NCBI GenBank assembly: GCA_022184915.1
Contig: JAGTJU010000004.1
Location: forward strand, 186,001 to 250,000
Reading direction: 5' to 3'
DNA: 64,000 bases
From: Myxococcales bacterium
Lineage (GTDB): Bacteria > Myxococcota_A > Polyangia > Fen-1088
Both the position numbers and the translations under genes were made by a program. Below are positions 54,941 to 64,000 of the stretch, in pieces. The notes below the pieces were generated by a model. The model was not told where the DNA came from and made no database searches. It was given only the letters and a program-made list of their open reading frames with translations. Within the stretch, counting starts at the first letter, position 1. Every line of letters starts with the position of its first letter.

Positions 54941-55015
54941 AATTGGTACACGGCCTTACTCTTGGTTCATTCGCTTTGGCCCTGGAACGAGGGTCGTGTT
55001 AACCCGAACAGCGTC

Positions 55016-59050
<4,035 letters not shown>

Positions 59051-59107
59051 CCGTCTCCGCCCGGGGCATTGCCTCGGCGCACGTGCAGAACCCCTGAAGA
59101 AGATTCG

Positions 59108-60634
59108 ATGGACCCCCGCTTCCCCCCGCGTCCGCCTGGTGCCCCCGGCGAGGACAACACCGAGGTGCAGTCCCCCACCACGTCGGCCACCCGTATGCCC
59201 GTGCTCCTCGTGGTGGGCGACGCAGCTTTGGGCGGGGCGCCCGGCCCGGGGCCGCGTGTTTTGGCCCTCGGGGCTGCGGGGCTGGTTGCCGGTCGAAACA
59301 TCGAGCCCTCGGGCCAAGAAACGCTCTGGCGCCTCACCCACAGGCGGGCGTCGGGGCGGCATGCCCGGGTTCGTCGCCTCTCGGACGTGTGTCTGCTCGA
59401 AGATCTCGGCAGCACCAATGGAACTCTTCGCAACGGGCTTGCCCTCTCGGCGCCCGTGGCGTTGCAGGATGGTGACATCGTGTTCATGGGCGGCCACGCG
59501 GCCGTGTTTCGCTGGCTGTCGCTGGAAGAGGAGAGGGCGCTCGCCGAGGCCCGCCGGTCGCCGATGGGGCCCATTGCCACGAGCTCGCCGCTCACGGCCT
59601 TGGCCGAGATGAAGCTCAAGCGGATCGCCGCCTCCGAGCACGAGATCCTGCTGGTGGGCGAAACGGGCGTCGGCAAGGAGGTGTACGCCGAGGCCATCCA
59701 CAAGGCGAGCGGACGCGCGGGACCCCTCGTCCCCGTCAACTGCGCGGCGCTGCCGGGTGAACTCGTCGAAAGCGAGCTCTTCGGCTACGTCCGTGGGGCC
59801 CACTCACAAGCCAACCAAACCAAGCGCGGACTCATCGAGGAGGCCGAGGGTGGCACCCTCTTCCTGGACGAGATCGGCGACATGCCCCAGACCGCTCAGG
59901 CGAAGCTGCTGCGCTTCCTGCAAAGCCGCGAGATCGTGCCTCTGGGGTCCACGAGGCCGCGCCGGGTGGACGTGCGCGTGCTGGCCGCCACGTCGCGTCC
60001 GGGAGGCGGCAATGGCTCACCGGGCCTCCGTGAAGATCTCATTGGCCGCATGGGAGCCGCCGCGTTCACGCTGCCCCCCTTGCGCACGCGGCGCGAGGAC
60101 CTGGGGGTTCTCATGCACCACTTCACGCGCCAGGCGGCAGGTGGCGTGGCCCCGGCGCTCGACGCGGGCACCTTCCTGGCCTTGTGTCTTTATCCCTGGC
60201 CCCGCAACGTCCGGGAGCTGAAGAAGGTCGTGGAGACGGCGGTGCTGTTGGCCGCGGGCGCACCGGAGGTGGGGCTTTTGCATTTGCCCGAAGAGCTCGC
60301 GCAGCTCGTCTCGGGCGATGGCATCACGAATCCCACCGACCCCGTCTCCGGGGAGTTCTCGGAGGGCTCGTCGGGCGGGTCGGAGGTCCGTTTTCCCCCT
60401 GCCGACAGCGCCCCGACCACGGACGCCACCGGGGCGCAAGCGTTGCCGCCAGACCGGCGGCGTTCGCCCCGGCCGCTGCCCCGGCGTGACGAGCTCGTCG
60501 CTTTGCTCACAGCGCACCAGGGGAACGTGTCCGAGGTCGCCCGCGCCCTGGACCGCCACTGGAAGGTCATCAAGCGCGCGCTCGACCGCTATGGGCTCGA
60601 CGCCGATCGGTTCCGGACCGAAGGGGGGCCTTGA
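59108..60634 (+). CDS. FHA-domain NtrC-like regulator with a non-canonical GAFTGA loop
   Basis: A 508-residue protein. The FHA domain (about 45-130) has AGRN, SGRHARV and DLGSTNGT, the phosphothreonine-binding motifs. The AAA+ domain (about 150-390) has Walker A GETGVGKE (about 183) and Walker B GGTLFLDEIGD (about 247). Where GAFTGA contacts sigma-54 this protein reads GAHSQA (in GYVRGAHSQANQTKRG). A Ser/Pro/Gly-rich linker leads to a Fis-type HTH (GNVSEVARALDRHWKVIKRAL) at the end. It may bind DNA and respond to the upstream kinase through its FHA domain, but probably not through classical sigma-54 activation. ATG at 59108. Confidence 0.9.
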   Translation: MDPRFPPRPPGAPGEDNTEVQSPTTSATRMPVLLVVGDAALGGAPGPGPRVLALGAAGLVAGRNIEPSGQETLWRLTHRRASGRHARVRRLSDVCLLEDLGSTNGTLRNGLALSAPVALQDGDIVFMGGHAAVFRWLSLEEERALAEARRSPMGPIATSSPLTALAEMKLKRIAASEHEILLVGETGVGKEVYAEAIHKASGRAGPLVPVNCAALPGELVESELFGYVRGAHSQANQTKRGLIEEAEGGTLFLDEIGDMPQTAQAKLLRFLQSREIVPLGSTRPRRVDVRVLAATSRPGGGNGSPGLREDLIGRMGAAAFTLPPLRTRREDLGVLMHHFTRQAAGGVAPALDAGTFLALCLYPWPRNVRELKKVVETAVLLAAGAPEVGLLHLPEELAQLVSGDGITNPTDPVSGEFSEGSSGGSEVRFPPADSAPTTDATGAQALPPDRRRSPRPLPRRDELVALLTAHQGNVSEVARALDRHWKVIKRALDRYGLDADRFRTEGGP

Positions 60635-60701
60635 GGCCAAGCGGCGGGATTCACGCCGAATTCAGATGCACGGGTGCCGCATCCCGGTGAATATTGAAGT
60701 C

Positions 60702-62378
60702 ATGGACCCTCGCATCTGGCACAAGAGCTACCCGAAGGGCGTTCCGACCGAGATCAACCCGGACAGGTTTCCGTCGATCTGCGCGGCGGTCAGCGAGACC
60801 TTCAAGCGCTTCGCGGATCGCCCCTGCTTTTCCAACATGGGTGTCACGATGTCGTTCCGGGACATCGAGCGCGCGAGTGGCCACTTCGCGGCCTTCTTGC
60901 GCAAGGATCTCGGCCTCGTGAAGGGCGATCGCATCGGTCTGCAGATGCCCAACGTTTTGCAGTACCCCGTAGCCCTCTTCGGCGCCCTGCGGGCCGGGCT
61001 GGTGGTGGTGAACACCAACCCGCTCTACACGCCGCAAGAGATGGAGCACCAGTACCGCGACGCCGGCGTCAAGGCGATCGTGATCCTGGCCAACTTCGCG
61101 AGCAAGCTCGAGGGTGTGTTGCCTCGTCTCGCGTCCGGGGGCGCCGCGCCCCGGGTGATCGTCACGGAGCTCGCCGATCTGTTCCCTGCGGTCAAGCGCA
61201 CGCTCGTCAACGCCGTGGTCAAGCACGTCAAAAAGATGGTGCCGCCCTTCGCGATCCCCGGTGTGCTCTCGTTCCGCGACGCCCTGGCACGGGGTGCATC
61301 CCACGGGACTTTGCCCGACGCTGATGTGGGGCCCGACGACCTGGCTTTCCTGCAGTACACGGGCGGCACCACGGGCGTGGCCAAAGGGGCCATGCTCACC
61401 CATCGCAACATCTTGGCCAACCTGGAACAGGCCACGGCCTGGATGGCCCCCCGCTTCGTCGAGGGTGAGGAGGTGGTGGTCACGCCGCTGCCGCTTTACC
61501 ACGTGTTCTCTTTGACGGTGAATTGCCTCCTGTTCATGCGCTACGGCAGCAAGAACATACTGGTGACGAACCCACGCGACTTCCCGGGCTTCGTCAAGCT
61601 GCTCCAGACCGAGCGGTTCACGGTGTTGACGGCGGTGAGCACCTTGCTGAACGCGCTCATGAACCAGCCGGGCTTCGAAAAGATCGACTTTTCGGGGGTG
61701 AAAGTCACGGTGGCGGGGGCCATGGCCCTTCAGCGGGCCGTGGCGGAGCGCTGGAAGCAAACCACGAAGTCCGCGGTGATCGAGGGCTTTGGCCTCACGG
61801 AGGCCTCGCCCGTGGTGTGCTGCAATCCGGTGGATGGCTCCGATCGCATCGGCACGATCGGCCTGCCCTTTCCCAGCACGGACATCAAGCTCGTGAATGA
61901 CGATGGCGTCGAGGTGGCCGAGGGCCAGCCCGGCGAGCTCGTGATCGCGGGGCCCCAGGTCATGAAGGGTTACTGGAAGCGGGACGACGAGACCCAACGG
62001 GTGCTGCGCGAAGGGTGGCTCTACACGGGCGACGTGGCCCAGATGGACGGCGATGGCTTCTTCCGCATCGTCGACCGCAAAAAAGACATGATCCTGGTCT
62101 CTGGGTTCAACGTCTACCCGAACGAAGTGGAGGACGTGGTGGCCCGTCACCCCGGCGTGGCCGAGGTGGGGGCGATAGGCGTGCCCGACGAAAAATCGGG
62201 GGAGGTGGTGAAGATCGTGGTGGTGAAAAAGAACCCGAGCCTGACCAGCGAGGAGCTCATCGCGTTTTGCCGCGAGCACCTCGCAGGCTACAAGATCCCC
62301 AAGGTGGTCGAGTTCCGCAGCGAGCTGCCGAAGACCCCCGTGGGCAAGGTCTTGCGGCGCGCGCTGCGGGATTCCTGA
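60702..62378 (+). CDS. fadD: Long-chain fatty acid-CoA ligase
   Basis: A 558-residue adenylate-forming enzyme, the same length as E. coli FadD (561) and similar along its whole length. The ATP/AMP motif is YTGGTTGVAKGAMLTHRN, the adenine motif is GFGLTEASPVV, the gate motif is LYTGDVAQMDGDGFFRIVDRKKDMI, and the C-terminal lysine is in PVGKVLRRALRD. It activates fatty acids to acyl-CoA for beta-oxidation or lipid use. The ATG at 60702 (MDPRIWHK) matches the FadD start; an ATG at 60666 is a longer alternative. Monocistronic by context; ends beside a convergent gene. Confidence 0.97.
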   Translation: MDPRIWHKSYPKGVPTEINPDRFPSICAAVSETFKRFADRPCFSNMGVTMSFRDIERASGHFAAFLRKDLGLVKGDRIGLQMPNVLQYPVALFGALRAGLVVVNTNPLYTPQEMEHQYRDAGVKAIVILANFASKLEGVLPRLASGGAAPRVIVTELADLFPAVKRTLVNAVVKHVKKMVPPFAIPGVLSFRDALARGASHGTLPDADVGPDDLAFLQYTGGTTGVAKGAMLTHRNILANLEQATAWMAPRFVEGEEVVVTPLPLYHVFSLTVNCLLFMRYGSKNILVTNPRDFPGFVKLLQTERFTVLTAVSTLLNALMNQPGFEKIDFSGVKVTVAGAMALQRAVAERWKQTTKSAVIEGFGLTEASPVVCCNPVDGSDRIGTIGLPFPSTDIKLVNDDGVEVAEGQPGELVIAGPQVMKGYWKRDDETQRVLREGWLYTGDVAQMDGDGFFRIVDRKKDMILVSGFNVYPNEVEDVVARHPGVAEVGAIGVPDEKSGEVVKIVVVKKNPSLTSEELIAFCREHLAGYKIPKVVEFRSELPKTPVGKVLRRALRDS

Positions 62379-63575
62379 TTAGGCCGCCGCGAGGCTCTCG
62401 AGGCGCGCCTTGACGGCCTGGGTGTTTGCGTGCCGCGGCCCGAGGGTCTCGGCGAAGATCGCGTGGGCGCGTGTGAGCAACTTGTGGGCCTCTTTCGGGT
62501 GGCCGAGGTCGTTCTTCACCACGCCGAGGTTGTGCAGCCCGAACGCCAGCTCGGGGTGTTTGCGGCCGAGGTGCTCTTCCTGGATCGCGATCGCCTGGGT
62601 CAGGAGGGTTTCCGCCTCTTGCAGCTTGCCTGTGCGGTAAAGCAGGCCGCCCAGGGTCTCGAGCGTGGCGCCCACCTCGAAACTACGCGGCCCAAGCTGC
62701 TTGGTGAACGCGCCGAGAGACGCCTTCAGGAGCTTGGCCGCCTCTTCGTGTTTGCCCCGGGCGTCGAGGATCGCCGCCAGGGCCGTGCGATCGGCCGCCG
62801 TGCCCAGGCTCTTCGGGCCGTCGCAGGCCAAGCGCAGCGCCAGCCCGGCAGCCGCATGTTTTTCCGCCCGGGCGAGATCGCCTGCCGCATGGGCCACGCC
62901 CCCCATGTTGTGAAGAAGCGTGGCCATGAAGGCGCTACGGGCGCCGTGATGCTTTGCCACCAGCGGGCGCGCTTGTTCATACTGTGCCCGAGACTCGTCG
63001 TAGCGGCCCTGATACTTGCGGAGGATGCCGCGCTCGTTCAGCACGTCGGCGTAAATGCCGTCTTTGGGACCAAAGTGCGCGAGCACCGCGGCCTCGGCCT
63101 CGTCCAGCCACTTGTCGGCCTTGGGGTAGCGCCCGAGTGCCCGCGCGCCCCCAGCCGCGGTGGTCTTCGCCCAGATCCACGTGCGCAGAGCTTCCGGATC
63201 GGGCGCTGCCCCCCGCACGTGTTTGTCGAGTGCGCGGGCCGCCTTGTGGCAGAGCGTCTCCGTGCGCGCGAAGTCTTCGGCCGAGTAGGCGGCCTGGCCC
63301 GCCGCCAGGTCGCGGCAAGCGGCTTCGAGCTGGGCCACGGCGCGTGCCGGGGGCAACGCCGCTCGCGCGACACGCTTGGGCGCGGCTTCGCGCGAGGCCT
63401 TGCGGCTCACTCGTGTCAGGCCTTTCCGCGGCGCTCGAGGCGGGCTCGTTTTTCGCGCGGTTTTTCGGGTCTTTTTGTTGGCGCCCGTCTTTCGTGCGCC
63501 TTTCTTTTTGGCGCCTCGGCTGGATTTCGTCGGGCGCGGGGCGCTTCGCTTCGATGGGCTACGGGAGGTTGTCAT
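62379..63575 (-). CDS. TPR (kinesin-light-chain type) protein with basic N-terminus
   Basis: A 398-residue protein. The first about 75 residues are Lys/Arg/Ala/Pro-rich (KKGARKTGANKKTRKTARKT), like AlgP or H1 tails, with no signal. The rest is a helical array: several about 42-residue TPR_12 repeats such as RYDESRAQYEQARPLVAKHHG, KHEEAAKLLKASLGAFTKQLG, and the last KEAHKLLTRAHAIFAETLG. Probable scaffold; the basic tail could bind nucleic acid or polyphosphate. It is convergent with fadD (its stop begins one base after the fadD stop) and divergent from the next gene. Confidence 0.82.
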   Translation of the reverse strand: MTTSRSPSKRSAPRPTKSSRGAKKKGARKTGANKKTRKTARKTSPPRAPRKGLTRVSRKASREAAPKRVARAALPPARAVAQLEAACRDLAAGQAAYSAEDFARTETLCHKAARALDKHVRGAAPDPEALRTWIWAKTTAAGGARALGRYPKADKWLDEAEAAVLAHFGPKDGIYADVLNERGILRKYQGRYDESRAQYEQARPLVAKHHGARSAFMATLLHNMGGVAHAAGDLARAEKHAAAGLALRLACDGPKSLGTAADRTALAAILDARGKHEEAAKLLKASLGAFTKQLGPRSFEVGATLETLGGLLYRTGKLQEAETLLTQAIAIQEEHLGRKHPELAFGLHNLGVVKNDLGHPKEAHKLLTRAHAIFAETLGPRHANTQAVKARLESLAAA

Positions 63576-63666
63576 GCGTGTCGCCAGGGTGTGCCGGAAG
63601 CGGTGGCAATTGCAATCCAGAATTCGACGGCAGCAACTTGGTTCTGCGCTACTCTAGCCGCGCCCG

Positions 63667-64000
63667 ATGCCCCGACGATTCGCCTCCGCCATGGGACCGA
63701 TCCGGAACGCGCCCTTGTGGTCGGCCACGGCCGGGGCCTTGCTGTTGGCCGCTTGGTTCGCCTGGTTCGTGTTCGCGCGCGTCTCCGTGTACGCCGTGTC
63801 GCACAGCGCGCGCCTCGAGGTGCAAAGCGCCCCGCATCCCGTGGACGCGCCCGTGGGGGGGCGTGTGGTGGCCAGCCGGCTCGTGCTCGGCACCGCCGTC
63901 CACGAGGGTGAGGTGCTCGTGCAGCTCGACGCCGAGGCTTTTTCCCTCGAGCTCGAGCGTGAGGCCGGACGCGTGGCGCACCTCGAGCCCCAGATTGCGG
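63667..64000 (+). CDS. HlyD-family membrane fusion protein, partial
   Basis: The gene runs off the right edge; 111 residues are visible. A short N-terminus is followed by a membrane helix (about 21-40, LLLAAWFAWFVFARVSV) and then a biotinyl-lipoyl-type beta domain: VDAPVGGRVVASRLVLGTAVHEGEVLVQLDAEAF, the hallmark of HlyD/EmrA-type adaptor proteins, ahead of a coiled coil (ELEREAGRVAHLEPQ). It would bridge an inner-membrane transporter to an outer-membrane channel. The ATG at 63667 is used; one at 63691 would also fit. The transporter partner presumably lies downstream. Confidence 0.85.
   Translation, partial: MPRRFASAMGPIRNAPLWSATAGALLLAAWFAWFVFARVSVYAVSHSARLEVQSAPHPVDAPVGGRVVASRLVLGTAVHEGEVLVQLDAEAFSLELEREAGRVAHLEPQIA

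Noticed and set aside
60651-62279. 542-residue minus-strand frame antisense to fadD
   Set aside because: His/Val/Glu/Arg-rich mirror of a firmly identified fadD gene; no motif of its own.

Overview
This 64 kb window is bacterial chromosome: GC-rich, densely coded, mostly short operons. No rRNA, tRNA, CRISPR array, insertion sequence or phage gene is visible. The mix of an eukaryotic-type Ser/Thr kinase fused to an ATPase and TPR array, an FHA-domain NtrC-like regulator, several large sensor kinases, very large TPR proteins, MreBCD/PBP2/RodA and SurA/PpiD chaperones fits a Gram-negative of the Myxococcota (former Deltaproteobacteria). That assignment is an inference from gene content, not from a marker gene.

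Layout. 1-0.6 kb: end of an operon encoding a NuoH-like membrane subunit and a NuoI-like 2x[4Fe-4S] protein, the order expected at the end of a group 4 (Mbh/Ech-type) hydrogenase or complex I-like operon. 0.8-6.5 kb (minus): rod-shape operon mreB-mreC-mreD-mrdA-rodA. 6.8-14.5 kb (plus): PpiD-like chaperone, a 4-TM protein and an 1802-residue TPR protein. 14.7-18.4 kb: propeller-type sensor kinase and NarL-type response regulator. 18.4-22 kb: class I aldolase, a MORN-like lipoprotein, a membrane protein and an outer-membrane barrel. 22-30.1 kb: glycogen cluster (GH57 branching enzyme, a GlgA with unusual extensions, GlgC, and divergent glucan phosphorylase); MalQ lies at 49.6-51.5 kb. 30.2-36.3 kb (minus): PhoU, PhoR-like kinase, flippase-like membrane protein, TypA. 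36.4-39.3 kb (plus): an isolated type III secretion/flagellar-type trio ending in the stator SctL and ATPase SctN. 39.3-41.3 kb: two SurA-family proteins, one canonical and one degenerate. 41.5-48.6 kb: L-rhamnose catabolism (aldolase/dehydrogenase fusion, DeoR repressor, isomerase, kinase) with a dNTPase inserted, and two tandem inverted repeats that look like the repressor's operators. 48.6-54.2 kb (minus): hydroxyacid dehydrogenase, MalQ, hybrid sensor kinase, DksA-like protein. 54.5-64 kb: a probable decayed PhoD-like gene, the giant kinase, an FHA/AAA+ regulator lacking GAFTGA, FadD, a TPR protein and the start of an HlyD-family protein.

How it works together. Rhamnose would be isomerised, phosphorylated and cleaved to DHAP plus lactaldehyde, which the fused dehydrogenase oxidises; DHAP meets glycolysis at the class I aldolase. 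Glucose-1-P is stored by GlgC/GlgA/GH57 and recovered by GlgP and MalQ. Adjacent genes often share a four-base GTGA stop/start overlap, suggesting translational coupling.

The most unusual features are the self-contained SctL/SctN trio, the kinase plus GAFTGA-less FHA regulator pair, the GlgA with a substituted ADP-glucose lysine and a DUF4912-like tail, the tandem TTATGA-N10-TCATAA operators, and two mutually exclusive hairpins between the DksA-like gene and the hybrid kinase.
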